Assembly (NCBI GenBank): GCA_963817465.1
Contig: CAWFOP010000014.1
Span: forward strand, 949,236 to 1,013,235
Length of the DNA stretch: 64,000 bases
Direction: 5' to 3'
DNA from: CAMPKL01 sp963817465
GTDB taxonomy: Bacteria > Acidobacteriota > Terriglobia > Bryobacterales > UBA6623
The position numbers were made by a program, and so were the translations under genes. The first letter of the stretch is position 1. Each line of letters starts with the position of its first letter. The notes beneath the pieces were generated by a model that saw only the letters and a program-made list of their open reading frames with translations, did not search any database and was not told where the DNA came from. Below, one piece after another: positions 8,280 to 16,921 of this stretch.

Positions 8280-9578
8280 ATGAAAGCACTAACTCGCCGC
8301 AGCTTTTTGCAGTCCGCGGCCGGCCTCGCGCTGGCTTCCGCGTTTGATCCCTTGCACGCCGCCGCTTCGAAGATCGGCGTCCCTTTGCGCATCACGAATG
8401 TCGAGACGCTGATCTTGCGTGACCCTCCCGACAAGAAGCCCGAGGATCAATTCGTCTCGATGACGCCGATCGGGGCGACCACGGGCGGCATTGGGACCTG
8501 GAATCGCCTGGAGCGCGCCGAAACGGTGCGGCAGGGCGGCTATCAGCAGACCCTGCTGGTGAAGATCACAACGGATCAAGGGATCGTCGGCTGGGGCGAG
8601 TCACATGCGGTGATGACGCCGCGAGTGGTGCAGACGGCGATTGTCGACCTGTTCAAGCCGATCTTGATGGGCCAGGACGCGCGGCAAATCGAGGCGATCT
8701 GGGAAAAGATGTACTCGACGCAGCGGCTGCGCGGGTACGGCACGGGGTACTTCACGCGCGCGATGGCGGGCATCGACATCGCGCTGTGGGACATCGTGGG
8801 CAAGGCGGCCGGCATGCCGGTCTACCAATTGCTCGGCGGCAAGTTCCGCGATTCGATCCCGACCTACCAAGGCGTCGGCGGCGGGCCGCCCGAGCAAGTG
8901 CGCGAGAACGCGCAGGCGCTGCTCGAGCGCGGCTGGCCGAACCAGAAGATGAGCCTGGCGAAGGGCCGCGGCGAAGAGATTCGCAACGTCGACCGCGTAT
9001 TCGCCGCGGCGGACGTGCTCGCCGGCAAGGGGCAGATCATGGTCGATTCACTGGCCGGCTACACGCTTGCCGAGGCGACCCGCGTGGGGCGCCGGCTCGA
9101 CACGATCGGGAACCTCGGCTGGTGGGAAGACGTGCTGATGCCGGAGGACTTCGAGGCTTACAGCATCTTGGCCGACCGCATGGACGTCCCGATCTGCGCC
9201 GGCGAGCAGTACTCGAACCGCTTCCAGTTCAAGCAGCTGTTCGAGCGGCGGGCGTGCGACATCATCAATCCCGACACGGCGCGGATCGGCATCACTGAGA
9301 CGAATCGCATCGCGATCATGGCCGACACGTACAACATCCTGTTTGCGCCGCACTCGTCGATGGGCTCGGCGCCGTATCGCGCTTCGGCGATTCACCTTTG
9401 CGCGGCGTCGCCGAACGCGGTGATCTTGGAAGGCGGCGAGAGCTACAAGCAGTCGTTCGGCAATGCGATTCTTTCGACGCCGCTGCCTTACAAGCCGGGT
9501 CATGTCGACGTGCCGGACTTGCCGGGATTGGGGTTCGAGTTCGACGAGAAAGAGCTGTCGAAGCTGGTGGTGGGTTGA
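8280..9578 (+). CDS. Mandelate racemase/muconate lactonizing enzyme family protein, Tat-exported
   Basis: Enolase-superfamily enzyme of 432 aa, probably a dehydratase or epimerase of a sugar acid. The N-terminus carries a twin-arginine signal (TRRSFLQSAAGLALASAF), unusual for a family that is mostly cytoplasmic. The N-terminal capping domain is followed by the barrel. Metal-ligand candidates are the Asp of IMVDSLAGY, the Glu of GWWEDVLMPED and the Glu of CAGEQYSNR; KMSLAKG is the likely base region and PHSSMG the late His region. The same frame is open far upstream inside the preceding gene, but the ATG at 8280 begins the export signal. Confidence 0.88.
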   Translation: MKALTRRSFLQSAAGLALASAFDPLHAAASKIGVPLRITNVETLILRDPPDKKPEDQFVSMTPIGATTGGIGTWNRLERAETVRQGGYQQTLLVKITTDQGIVGWGESHAVMTPRVVQTAIVDLFKPILMGQDARQIEAIWEKMYSTQRLRGYGTGYFTRAMAGIDIALWDIVGKAAGMPVYQLLGGKFRDSIPTYQGVGGGPPEQVRENAQALLERGWPNQKMSLAKGRGEEIRNVDRVFAAADVLAGKGQIMVDSLAGYTLAEATRVGRRLDTIGNLGWWEDVLMPEDFEAYSILADRMDVPICAGEQYSNRFQFKQLFERRACDIINPDTARIGITETNRIAIMADTYNILFAPHSSMGSAPYRASAIHLCAASPNAVILEGGESYKQSFGNAILSTPLPYKPGHVDVPDLPGLGFEFDEKELSKLVVG

Positions 9579-9646
9579 GCGGAATGAGACGGCGAGAAGC
9601 GCTGACGGGGTGCGGTTGCGCGAGAGGGCGGCATCTTCACGCCTGA

Positions 9647-9833
9647 GACGAGCTGGGACTATTGAAAGAAGGGGACAACGTACTCTACGACCGGCCGGCG
9701 GACCCGCTGCAGGTGCGCAACCTTGTACGACTCCGCCGACCACGCGGAGATCGTCGCGGGGTTGCGGCGAAGGGTCGCGGAGCATTTTCGGGCGGTGGAA
9801 TCCCCTGCGAAGGACTGGATCCAGGCGAGTTGA
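9647..9833 (+). pseudogene. Decayed sulfatase C-terminal fragment with frameshift
   Basis: One frame reads KEGDNVLYDRPADPLQVRNL; after a +1 shift at about 9724 it continues YDSADHAEIVAGLRRRVAEH and then FRAVESPAKDW to a stop at 9831-9833. This is the typical tail of arylsulfatase-type proteins (LYD..DP...NL followed by a helix). The catalytic N-terminal part with the CxPxR motif is absent; the adjoining upstream sequence is occupied by the preceding gene. It is a relic, not a working gene. Confidence 0.5.
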
Positions 9834-9854
9834 GAGGCGCTGAAATCCTGAGCC

Positions 9855-10214
9855 GTGACGCTTGACGAGGAGATACTGGCGCTCGAGACGCGGCTGCTCG
9901 ACCCTGCCGTGAGGCGGTCGAAGGAGGCGCTGGACTCCTTGTTGGCGGATGACTTCGTCGAGCTTGGAAGCTCCGGCCGCGCATACGACAAGGACGCGAT
10001 ATGCGCGGCTCTCGAAGACGAAGCGCCGTTCGAGTTCGACCTGGATCGCTTTCACTGCGAAGAGTTGAGCGACGGAGTCGTGCTGCTGACGTACCGGCTT
10101 GCGGTGCGGCGGGAAGGCGCGCCGGAAAAGGTTTCGCTGAGGAGCTCGGTTTGGGTGCGGCGATCGGGAGGGCGGCGGCTGCGCTTTCACCAAGGGACGC
10201 TCGTCCCGGCATAG
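9855..10214 (+). CDS. NTF2-like/DUF4440-type small protein
   Basis: 119 aa. The pattern EEILALETRLLD, then LLADDFVELGSSGRAYDKDAI, then a beta-rich end with LLTYRLAVR is typical of SnoaL/NTF2-like proteins annotated DUF4440. These fold as a cone-shaped alpha+beta pocket and may bind a small ligand or dimerise; no function can be given. The start is GTG at 9855. It has no signal peptide and stands alone after the sulfatase relic. Confidence 0.7.
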   Translation: MTLDEEILALETRLLDPAVRRSKEALDSLLADDFVELGSSGRAYDKDAICAALEDEAPFEFDLDRFHCEELSDGVVLLTYRLAVRREGAPEKVSLRSSVWVRRSGGRRLRFHQGTLVPA

Positions 10215-10255
10215 GCGATTTGCTTTGAGGTGAAATCCGGCGACGAAATGGTCAA

Positions 10256-10275
10256 GCGCAACCTCACGGTTGCGC
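10256..10275 (+). terminator. Perfect hairpin after the DUF4440-type gene
   Basis: GCGCAACC-TCAC-GGTTGCGC: an 8-bp perfect stem with a 4-nt loop, 41 bp after the stop codon. There is no U-tract, so it is a weak terminator or an mRNA 3'-end stabiliser. Confidence 0.35.
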
Positions 10276-10340
10276 CTCTGTTGCGCGATGACCCGCGGTT
10301 GCGGAGAAGATCAAGGCATCGGCGCCTGCCGCTGTTGCAC

Positions 10341-10346
10341 TATAAG
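10341..10346 (+). promoter_or_regulatory. Candidate -10 box before the PhnP-like gene
   Basis: TATAAG ends 5 nt before the GTG at 10352, again a leaderless-type spacing with no Shine-Dalgarno. No convincing -35. Confidence 0.28.
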
Positions 10347-10351
10347 AACGG

Positions 10352-11152
10352 GTGTCTGTTTCCGGGCCGATTCGCATTACGGTTCTAGGGTCGGGTACGA
10401 GCGTAGGCGTGCCGACGATCGGGTGCGCCTGTTCGGTTTGCCATTCCGACGATCCGCGGGACAAGCGGCTGCGACCTTCGGTGCTGGTGAGCTGGGACGC
10501 GCACGGCCGTCGGCGTAATGTTGTCGTCGATACGACGCCCGACTTTCGTCAGCAGGCGTTGACGGCGGGCTTCAAATGGCTCGACGCCGTCATCTACACG
10601 CACGCGCACGCCGATCACATCATGGGGCTCGATGACATTCGGCCGTTCAACTACGGCAGGCAGGAGCGCATCCCGGTGTACGCGACCCTGGAGACGATGC
10701 AGGTCGTACAGAACGCGTTTCCCTACGCATTCATCGAAAAGAAGGCGCATCCGGGCGGGCTGCCGCGCGTGGAGCCGCACGTCATCAACGGGTCGCCTAT
10801 CGAGCTTTACGGACTCGAGTTCAAGCCTACGCCGGTGTGGCACGGCAAGGCCAAGATCTTGGGCTTTCGCTTCGGTCGCGCCGCGTACCTGACCGACCAG
10901 AGCGACATCCCGGAAGAATCGATTCCGCTGCTCGAAGATCTGGACGTGCTGTTTCTCGATGCACTGCGGCGCTTGCCGCATCCCTCGCACAGCTCGATCG
11001 ATCAGGCCTTGGCGTGGGTCAAGCGATTGCGTCCGAAGAAGGCTTATTTCACCCACATCTGCCACGACTTGTCGCACGCGCAAACCAATTCCGAGCTTCC
11101 CGAGGGCGTCGAGCTCGCCTACGACGGGCTGGTGATCGAAGTCGCCGCATGA
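10352..11152 (+). CDS. MBL-fold metallohydrolase, PhnP-like
   Basis: 266 aa. The metallo-beta-lactamase motif THAHADHIMGLDD (near residues 85-97) gives the first metal site. Further His/Asp ligands are in PVWHGK, YLTDQSDI and YFTHICHDLSH. The N-terminal GSGTSVGVPTIGCACSVC with three cysteines is the pattern of the phosphoribosyl 1,2-cyclic phosphate phosphodiesterase (PhnP) group. A phosphodiesterase is likely, but there are no phn genes nearby, so a role in phosphonate use is not supported. The stop overlaps the start of ribF (ATGATGA). Confidence 0.85.
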   Translation: MSVSGPIRITVLGSGTSVGVPTIGCACSVCHSDDPRDKRLRPSVLVSWDAHGRRRNVVVDTTPDFRQQALTAGFKWLDAVIYTHAHADHIMGLDDIRPFNYGRQERIPVYATLETMQVVQNAFPYAFIEKKAHPGGLPRVEPHVINGSPIELYGLEFKPTPVWHGKAKILGFRFGRAAYLTDQSDIPEESIPLLEDLDVLFLDALRRLPHPSHSSIDQALAWVKRLRPKKAYFTHICHDLSHAQTNSELPEGVELAYDGLVIEVAA

Positions 11153-12145
11153 TGAGCTCGCGCCCGAGACAGTTCGAGACCTACGAGGCGCTCGAGGCCG
11201 TTCCGCCGGACTTTGGGCCGTGCGTCGCGGCGATCGGCAACTTCGACGGCGTGCACTTGGGGCATCGCGCGATCTTGGAGCGCACGGTGGAGTTGGGGAG
11301 GGTCGCGAGGCCTGCGCACTGCTGTGCTGACCTTCGAGCCGCATCCGACGCGGATCGTGGCGCCGGAGAGGGCGCCGCCGCTCATGACGACCCTGGAACA
11401 GCGGCTGGAGCTGTTCGAGGAGCTGGGGCTCGACGCCGCGGTGGTCGCGCCGTTTACGCTGGAGTTCTCGCGGCTGGACCCGGAGGAGTTCGTGCGGCGG
11501 GTGCTCGTGGAACGCTTGGGCTGCGGTTTGATCGTGGTGGGCGAGAACTTTCGCTTCGGACGCCGACATGCGGGCGATATTGATACCCTGGAGGCGTTGG
11601 GCGGCCGCTTCGGCTACGAGTACGAGGCGGTCGGACCGGTTCGAGTCGGCGGTGAAGTCGTCTCGAGCTCGCGCATTCGACAGGCCGCCGCGGCGGGCCG
11701 GATGGCGGCGGCCCGCAAGCTCCTGGGCAGATGTTTCGCGATGACGGGAAAGGTTGTTCCTGGACGCGGCATCGGCTCGCGCAGCACGGTCCCAACCTTG
11801 AATTTGGCGCCGGACACCGAGTTGTTCCCGGCGGACGGCGTTTACGTAACCGAAACGTTGGAGACGGCCTCGCGGCGCTGCCGGCGGTCCGTGTCGAACG
11901 TAGGCGTGAGACCGACGTTCGGAGCGAGCGAGCGGGTAGTGGAGACGCACCTGCTCGATCCGCTGGACGGGGATGCCCCCGAGAGGATTGAAGTTCGATT
12001 TCTTCGTCGCTTGCGCGCGGAGAAGCGCTTCGAGGACGCGGCCGAGCTGCGCGAGCAGATCCTGGTCGACGTCGCCCGAGCGCGGCGGTATTTCGATCTG
12101 CGCAGTGCGGCGGCTGAGTTCATCAGCGCTCGCAAAGCGACGTAG
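11149..12145 (+). pseudogene. ribF: Bifunctional riboflavin kinase/FAD synthetase, frameshifted
   Basis: RibF makes FMN and FAD from riboflavin. The N-terminal FAD-synthetase domain begins in one frame (CVAAIGNFDGVHLGHRAIL with the nucleotide-binding GNFDGVHLGH). It then continues in the +1 frame with TAVLTFEPHPTRIVAPE, VVGENFRFGRRHAGD, SSSRIRQA and the kinase part (KVVPGRGIGSRSTVPTLNL, SNVGVRPTFG). The switch lies between about 11296 and 11320, near GGGGAGGG; removing one G restores VELGRSRGLRTAVLTFEP. Apart from this the protein is full length (about 331 aa). As RibF is normally essential, a sequence error is more likely than a dead gene. Translation is coupled to the preceding gene through an ATGA overlap. 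Confidence 0.85.
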
Positions 12146-12230
12146 ACTAGAGCCGATAGAGAAACGAGTTTTTGGAGTCAGCGGATCGAGCCGTGCGCGC
12201 GATCCTGGGATTTGGAGAAGAGAAAGAGAA

Positions 12231-13259
12231 ATGAGCGCAAAACTCTCCCCTGAGAAGATCAAACACATGAACGCCTTGGCGAACGACCGCGGCGTGATCG
12301 CGGCCGCCGCGATGGACCAGCGCGGTTCGCTGCAAAAGTCGATCGCAGCCGGCAAGGGCATCGACAAGGACGCCGTGACCGACGAGATGATGAGCGAGTT
12401 CAAAACCGCCGTCTCGAAGGTGCTGACGCCGTATGCGAGCGCGATCCTGCTCGACCCGCAATGGGGCCTTCCGGCCGCTGATGCGCGCGACAAGGACGCC
12501 GGCCTGTTGCTCAGCTACGAGCAGAGCGGATACGACAACACACGGCCCGGCAGGCAGGCGGATCTGCTGCCCGACATGTCGGTTCGCCGCATCAAGGCGC
12601 TCGGCGCCGACGCGATCAAGATCTTGATCTACTACACGCCGTTCGACTCGGACCAGATCAACGAGGAGAAGCACGCCTTCATCGAGCGCATCGGCGACGA
12701 GTGCGTGTCCAACGGCATCCCGTTTTTCCTCGAGTTCGTCGGCTACGACGCGAAGGGCGGCGACGAAAAGGGTCTCGAGTACGCCAAGAAGAAGCCCGAG
12801 GTAGTCGTGGCGTCGATGCGCGAGTTCTCGAAAGAGCAGTACAACGTGGACGTGTTGAAGGTGGAGATGCCGATCAACATGAAGTTCGCGGAAGGCTCGG
12901 GGGTCTACACCGGGCAGAAGGCGTACTCGAAGGAAGACGCCTTGGAGCTGTTCCGGCAATCGGCGGAAGCGGCGGGCAAGCCGTTCATCTATTTGAGCGC
13001 GGGCGTGAGCAATGATGAGTTCACCGAGTCGCTCGAGTGGGCGGCCGAGTCGGGCGTGAGCTTCGCGGGCGTGCTGTGCGGCCGCGCGACGTGGAAAGAA
13101 GGCATTCCCGTGTATGCCGAGAAGGGCGTGGCGGCGCTGGAGGACTGGCTGGCGGACGAGGGCGTGAAGAACATCCAAGCCGTCAACAAACGCCTCGAAG
13201 CCGCCGGCTCGTGGTACAGCTACTACGGCGCGTCCTCGGCCGACTCGCTCGCGGGTTGA
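12231..13259 (+). CDS. lacD: Tagatose 1,6-diphosphate aldolase family protein (LacD-like)
   Basis: 342-aa class I (Schiff-base) aldolase resembling LacD, which splits tagatose 1,6-bisphosphate into dihydroxyacetone phosphate and glyceraldehyde 3-phosphate. MNALANDRGVIAAAAMDQRG opens the barrel, DAIKILIYYTPFD and VDVLKVEMPINMKFAEG carry conserved Lys residues (the second is the likely Schiff-base region), and PFIYLSAGVSNDEFTESL closes the phosphate site. The ATG at 12231 follows a purine-rich GGAGAAGAGAAAGAG. No other lac/tagatose gene is nearby, so a broader ketose-bisphosphate role is possible. Confidence 0.88.
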   Translation: MSAKLSPEKIKHMNALANDRGVIAAAAMDQRGSLQKSIAAGKGIDKDAVTDEMMSEFKTAVSKVLTPYASAILLDPQWGLPAADARDKDAGLLLSYEQSGYDNTRPGRQADLLPDMSVRRIKALGADAIKILIYYTPFDSDQINEEKHAFIERIGDECVSNGIPFFLEFVGYDAKGGDEKGLEYAKKKPEVVVASMREFSKEQYNVDVLKVEMPINMKFAEGSGVYTGQKAYSKEDALELFRQSAEAAGKPFIYLSAGVSNDEFTESLEWAAESGVSFAGVLCGRATWKEGIPVYAEKGVAALEDWLADEGVKNIQAVNKRLEAAGSWYSYYGASSADSLAG

Positions 13260-13331
13260 TCTGGTTTCGGACCCCCTTCTCCGGCGCTGCGGCGCGGCGT
13301 TTCGCTGCGCCCCGTGTGGTTCCAACAAAGG

Positions 13332-13658
13332 ATGAACAACAAGACGAACGGGTATTTTGTCGCCGGCAGCCCGATCCACGGGCGTGGTCTGTTCGCCACG
13401 CACGAGATCGGCGAAGGGGACCGGATCGGGGAGTATGAAGGGCCGGATGTCGAAGTCGACGGTACTTACGTGCTGTGGGTCGAGGACGACGACGACGTCT
13501 GGCGCGGCATCCTAGGCGAAAACGAGCTGCGCTATCTGAACCACAGCGGACTGCCGAACGCGGCGTTCGAGGGACCCGAGCTGTTCGCGATGCGGCGCAT
13601 CGCGCCGGGCGAGGAGATCACCATCCACTACGGCGAGGACTGGGACGACGTCGTCTAG
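13332..13658 (+). CDS. Short SET-domain protein
   Basis: 108 aa from the ATG at 13332 (MNNKTNGYF), preceded by AAAGG; an in-frame GTG at 13314 is the alternative. It has the core SET-domain elements: GSPIHGRGLFATHEIGEGD at the N-terminus, LRYLNHSGLPNAAFEG (the SAM-binding NH box) and GEEITIHYGEDW (the GEEL/Y box). Its whole length is the SET core, without pre- or post-SET zinc domains. Protein-lysine methylation is likely but the target is unknown. The 3' end overlaps the convergent serine hydrolase gene by 4 bp. Confidence 0.85.
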   Translation: MNNKTNGYFVAGSPIHGRGLFATHEIGEGDRIGEYEGPDVEVDGTYVLWVEDDDDVWRGILGENELRYLNHSGLPNAAFEGPELFAMRRIAPGEEITIHYGEDWDDVV

Positions 13659-15064
13659 CGTCGAGGATCGCTTCGCCGTTTTGTGAAACGGATGCCGACG
13701 ACGCGGCCGGCGTCGAGGGTCATGCCGCCGTTGGGGTCGAAGGTGAACGTCTCGCCGTCGCCTTGGAATGTCCGCTCGCCGATCGGTTTGAGTGTTTCGC
13801 GGTCCCAGGTCTTTGACGCCCGGAGAATCAGGGCGCCCGAAGCTTCTTCGAATTCATAGACGGCGTCGAGCTCGGGGCTGTAGTAGCGGCCCGCCGATTC
13901 GGCGATGACCGCGGGCGGGACCCTGCGTGCCTTGGGCGGCTTATCCGCGTTGCGCGACGTCGCCGGCGACTTGCCGGCCTTTTGGGGATAGACGGCTTCG
14001 AGATAGAGGTCGGCGACGCGCTCGATTCGTGACATCGGGTCGGCCGTCGAGAGGTTGCAGAAGGCGACGGCGCTGAAATGTTGCGCGGGAAAGCGCAGAT
14101 AGGCGGCGCGGAAGCCGAACATCGCGCCCGAATGCGACACGGTCGGCAGACCGCGGCGATCGCCGATGCGCAGGCCGAAGGCGTAGTCTTGGCGCGCGCC
14201 GTCGTTCAAAACCCCCGGCGTGAGCAACGTCCGCAGGAAGTCCGGTCCGCCGATACGGGGCTCGTCGAAGTTGTTGTTCCAGGCCAAGAAGTCGTTGATG
14301 GTGGTAAGCAGGCCGCCGCTGCCGACCTTGTCGAAGTTGCTGGACCAGTCGAGCTCGAATCCGCCGGACGCCGCGGGTGAGTAGGCCAGAGCGCGGCGCT
14401 CGACGATGCGGCGGCGGTCGTCGTGGAAGCGCGTATCGCGCATATGCAGCGGCGCGAAGATCCGTTGCGCGGCGAAGGCGCGGAGGGTTTGGCCCGTGGC
14501 TCGCTTCAGGATTTCGGCAAGCAGGAAGTACCCCGAGTTGCTGTACAGGTATTGGCTGCCGGGCGCGAAGTTCAGCGCTTTCTGGCGCACGATGAGGTCG
14601 ACGATCTCTTGGTCGGTGACGATGTCTTCGGCGGGACGACCGCTGAGTCTGAGCAGGCCGAGATAGTCGCGCAGCCCCGATGTGTGGTGGATGAGGTTCC
14701 CGATGGTGATGTTGGCGCCGTAGTCGGGCAGTTCGGGAATGTGATCGCGGACGTTGTCGTCGAGCGAGAGAGCGCCTTGTTCGGCGGCCAAAATGATCGA
14801 CGAGGCGACGAACTGCTTCGAGATCGAGCCGACGTAGAAGACCGTGTCGGCCGCGATGGGCATGCCGTGTTCGATGCTGCCCATCCCGTAGCCTTGGCGG
14901 TAAACGAAGTCGCCGTCACGGATGACGCCGAGCGCACAGCCGGGGGAATGGACGCCGTCGAGGTCGGCGAATACGGCGTCGATGTCAGCCGGCCGCGGAT
15001 CGGCGGCTGTCGCCAAAACGGCCGTGAACGCCGCTAGAACCAGCAGCTCGATGGTCGTCTTCAT
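13655..15064 (-). CDS. Secreted serine hydrolase, beta-lactamase class C family
   Basis: 469 aa with a Sec signal (MKTTIELLVLAAFTAVLATA). The catalytic SxxK is in YVGSISKQFVA, the second motif YxN in YLYSNSGYF and the third as HSGAMFGF, all in the expected order. A beta-barrel-like C-terminal domain of about 100 residues (ESAGRYYSPELDAVYEF and on) follows, as in many esterase or D-aminopeptidase-like members. The substrate is unknown: it may be a peptidase, an esterase or a penicillin-binding protein homolog. Monocistronic. Confidence 0.88.
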   Translation of the reverse strand: MKTTIELLVLAAFTAVLATAADPRPADIDAVFADLDGVHSPGCALGVIRDGDFVYRQGYGMGSIEHGMPIAADTVFYVGSISKQFVASSIILAAEQGALSLDDNVRDHIPELPDYGANITIGNLIHHTSGLRDYLGLLRLSGRPAEDIVTDQEIVDLIVRQKALNFAPGSQYLYSNSGYFLLAEILKRATGQTLRAFAAQRIFAPLHMRDTRFHDDRRRIVERRALAYSPAASGGFELDWSSNFDKVGSGGLLTTINDFLAWNNNFDEPRIGGPDFLRTLLTPGVLNDGARQDYAFGLRIGDRRGLPTVSHSGAMFGFRAAYLRFPAQHFSAVAFCNLSTADPMSRIERVADLYLEAVYPQKAGKSPATSRNADKPPKARRVPPAVIAESAGRYYSPELDAVYEFEEASGALILRASKTWDRETLKPIGERTFQGDGETFTFDPNGGMTLDAGRVVGIRFTKRRSDPRR

Positions 15065-15152
15065 GTCGCTCTCCGAGCCGGCGTCGCCAGCAACGATCGC
15101 GGCCGCGAAGGGCCGCCGAGCCCCGTGGCGCGAACCAGCCGCGCGCCGCCGG

Positions 15153-16034
15153 TCAGTCGTTGCTGCCGAAGAAGTCCGTCAGTGCGCCAAGGCCGTGGGC
15201 TTCACCGCCGCCGCGTTGAGCGCCGAGGCCGCCGCCGAGCTGGCGCCGCAGCTTCGACAACGTCATGGTCTGGATAATGGCCTTGCCCGGCCCTTTTAGA
15301 GTCGCGAGAAAAAGGCCTTCGCCGCCGAAAATGCCGGTTGCGATGCCGCCGGCGAACTGCACGTCGTAGCTGACGCTGGAATCGAAAGCCACGATGCAGC
15401 CGGTGTCGACTTGCAACTCCTCTCCGGCATCGAGCTCGAACTGCACGAAGTCGCCGCCGGCGTGAATGAAGGCGACGCCGGGTCCTGTGAGCTTTTGCAG
15501 GATGAAGCCTTCGCCGCCGAACAAGCCCGCGCCGATCTTCTTCGTGAAGGCGATGTCTAGCTTGACGCTGGCCTCAGCCACGATGAAGCCGTCGCGCTGC
15601 ACCAGAACGGACTGGCCGGCGTCGAGGTCGAAGGCTTGAATGCGGCCGGGGTAGTCTCCCGAGAAGCCCACTTCGCCCTTGCCGCCGCTCGTCTTGAAGT
15701 GGGTCAGAAAGAGCGATTCGCCGGTGAGTTTGCGCTTGAGGGCGCCCATCAGCTTGCCGCCGATGCCCTCGCCCGTCATCTTGGTCTCCCACGAGACGTC
15801 GGTGGTCTTGTAGACCATCTTGCCCGCTTCGGCGATGATCTCTTGACCGGGGCGCAGGTGAATGCGCACCACTTCGAGGTTGTCGCCCTGAATGTCGTAC
15901 TTGAGGGGTTCGCCGCGCGGGACGGGCACGGACGACGCCATCGGCGCGGTCGCCGCGCCCATCGGCGTGCCGCAATTGCCGCAGAAGCCGACTCCCTCGG
16001 CGATTTGCGTACCGCAGTTCGTACAGAAAGCCAT
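15153..16034 (-). CDS. Zinc-ribbon plus AIM24/TIGR00266-family protein
   Basis: 293 aa. The N-terminus is a small zinc ribbon with two CxxC pairs (CTNCGTQ and CGNCGTP, residues 4-22). After a short Ala/Pro linker comes a TIGR00266/AIM24 domain: repeated beta segments with GGEGFILQKLTGPG and GGEGLFLATLKGPG, which form the double-psi-like barrel of this family. The tail is Gly-rich (LGGGLGAQRGGGEA). The molecular role of the family is unknown. It is cytoplasmic by sequence. The upstream 170 bp separate it divergently from the response regulator. Confidence 0.85.
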   Translation of the reverse strand: MAFCTNCGTQIAEGVGFCGNCGTPMGAATAPMASSVPVPRGEPLKYDIQGDNLEVVRIHLRPGQEIIAEAGKMVYKTTDVSWETKMTGEGIGGKLMGALKRKLTGESLFLTHFKTSGGKGEVGFSGDYPGRIQAFDLDAGQSVLVQRDGFIVAEASVKLDIAFTKKIGAGLFGGEGFILQKLTGPGVAFIHAGGDFVQFELDAGEELQVDTGCIVAFDSSVSYDVQFAGGIATGIFGGEGLFLATLKGPGKAIIQTMTLSKLRRQLGGGLGAQRGGGEAHGLGALTDFFGSND

Positions 16035-16203
16035 AGTGCGGCCAGGATATCACGCGTTTCGCGAGACGCGTCGCGGTGGAACGGACTTGCGACCGTTGCG
16101 AAAAAGGCTTGGACGAACCGTGAACTTATTGGCGCAACTTTCATCGCGGCTTAACCAAACTGACATCGATTAGCGGCTAGCTTGATGGCAGCAAGCGAGC
16201 CGC

Positions 16204-16890
16204 ATGCGCAAGATCGCCGTCATCGAAGACGATTCGGATCTCGTCGAACTCCTGCAATACAGACTCGAGCAAGAGCGCTACGAAGTCGTTTCCCTCAGAA
16301 CGGGCGACGGCGCCGTGGACTTCTTACGCTCGACGCGCCCGGACCTCGTCGTGCTCGACGTGATGCTGCCGGGCCAGGACGGAATCGAGATCTGCCGGCG
16401 ACTGCGCTCGGACCGCATCTTGCAGTCCGTACCCGTCATCTTCCTGACGGCTCGCACCAGTGAAGCGGATCGCGTGCTGGGGCTCGAGATCGGCGGCAAC
16501 GACTACATCGTCAAGCCCTTTTCGGTGCGGGAGCTGTGCGCTCGGATCAAGATCCAGCTGCGGGGCAAACCGGCGCGCCGGACGGTGCTGCGAGCCGGGC
16601 CGATCGAGTTGGACCGCAGCCAATTCACGGTGAAGCGGGACGGTCATCCGGTGGCGCTTACGGCGACCGAGTTCCGGCTGCTCGAGCATTTGATGAGTTG
16701 CCCGGACCAAGTTTTTCGCCGCGATCGTCTGTTGGACGCGGTATGGGGCCAACGGCGGGATGTTCTCGAGCGGACGGTGGACGCCTACATCGTGAGGCTG
16801 CGGAGCAAGCTCGAACCGAAGCCTTCGCAGCCGCGTTGGATCCAGTCTTTGCGGGGCGTGGGGTACACGTTCCGCGCAGGGGAGTCTTAG
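16204..16890 (+). CDS. PhoB/OmpR-type response regulator
   Basis: 228 aa. The receiver domain (1-120) has the acidic pocket E8-D9-D10, phospho-acceptor D52 (VVLDVMLPG), T82 and K104 (YIVKPF). The winged-helix DNA-binding domain (about 130-225) has ATEFRLLEHLM, a recognition helix in ERTVDAYIVRLRSKLE and the wing RGVGYTFR. It resembles PhoB/PhoP regulators. There is no histidine kinase next to it. An array of TAAC repeats starts 32 bp after its stop and is a candidate binding site. Confidence 0.92.
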   Translation: MRKIAVIEDDSDLVELLQYRLEQERYEVVSLRTGDGAVDFLRSTRPDLVVLDVMLPGQDGIEICRRLRSDRILQSVPVIFLTARTSEADRVLGLEIGGNDYIVKPFSVRELCARIKIQLRGKPARRTVLRAGPIELDRSQFTVKRDGHPVALTATEFRLLEHLMSCPDQVFRRDRLLDAVWGQRRDVLERTVDAYIVRLRSKLEPKPSQPRWIQSLRGVGYTFRAGES

Positions 16891-16921
16891 AAAGATCCCG
16901 ATGCTCATTAGGCAGATCGGT

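Noticed and set aside
10837..11583. ORF reading through the end of the PhnP-like gene into ribF
   Set aside because: Only the part from 11149 onward is real (the N-terminus of RibF); the rest is the wrong frame of the metallohydrolase gene.
16115..16160. Pho-box-like repeats upstream of the response regulator
   Set aside because: AACTT copies are 13 bp apart and the rest does not fit a periodic array, unlike the site after the gene.
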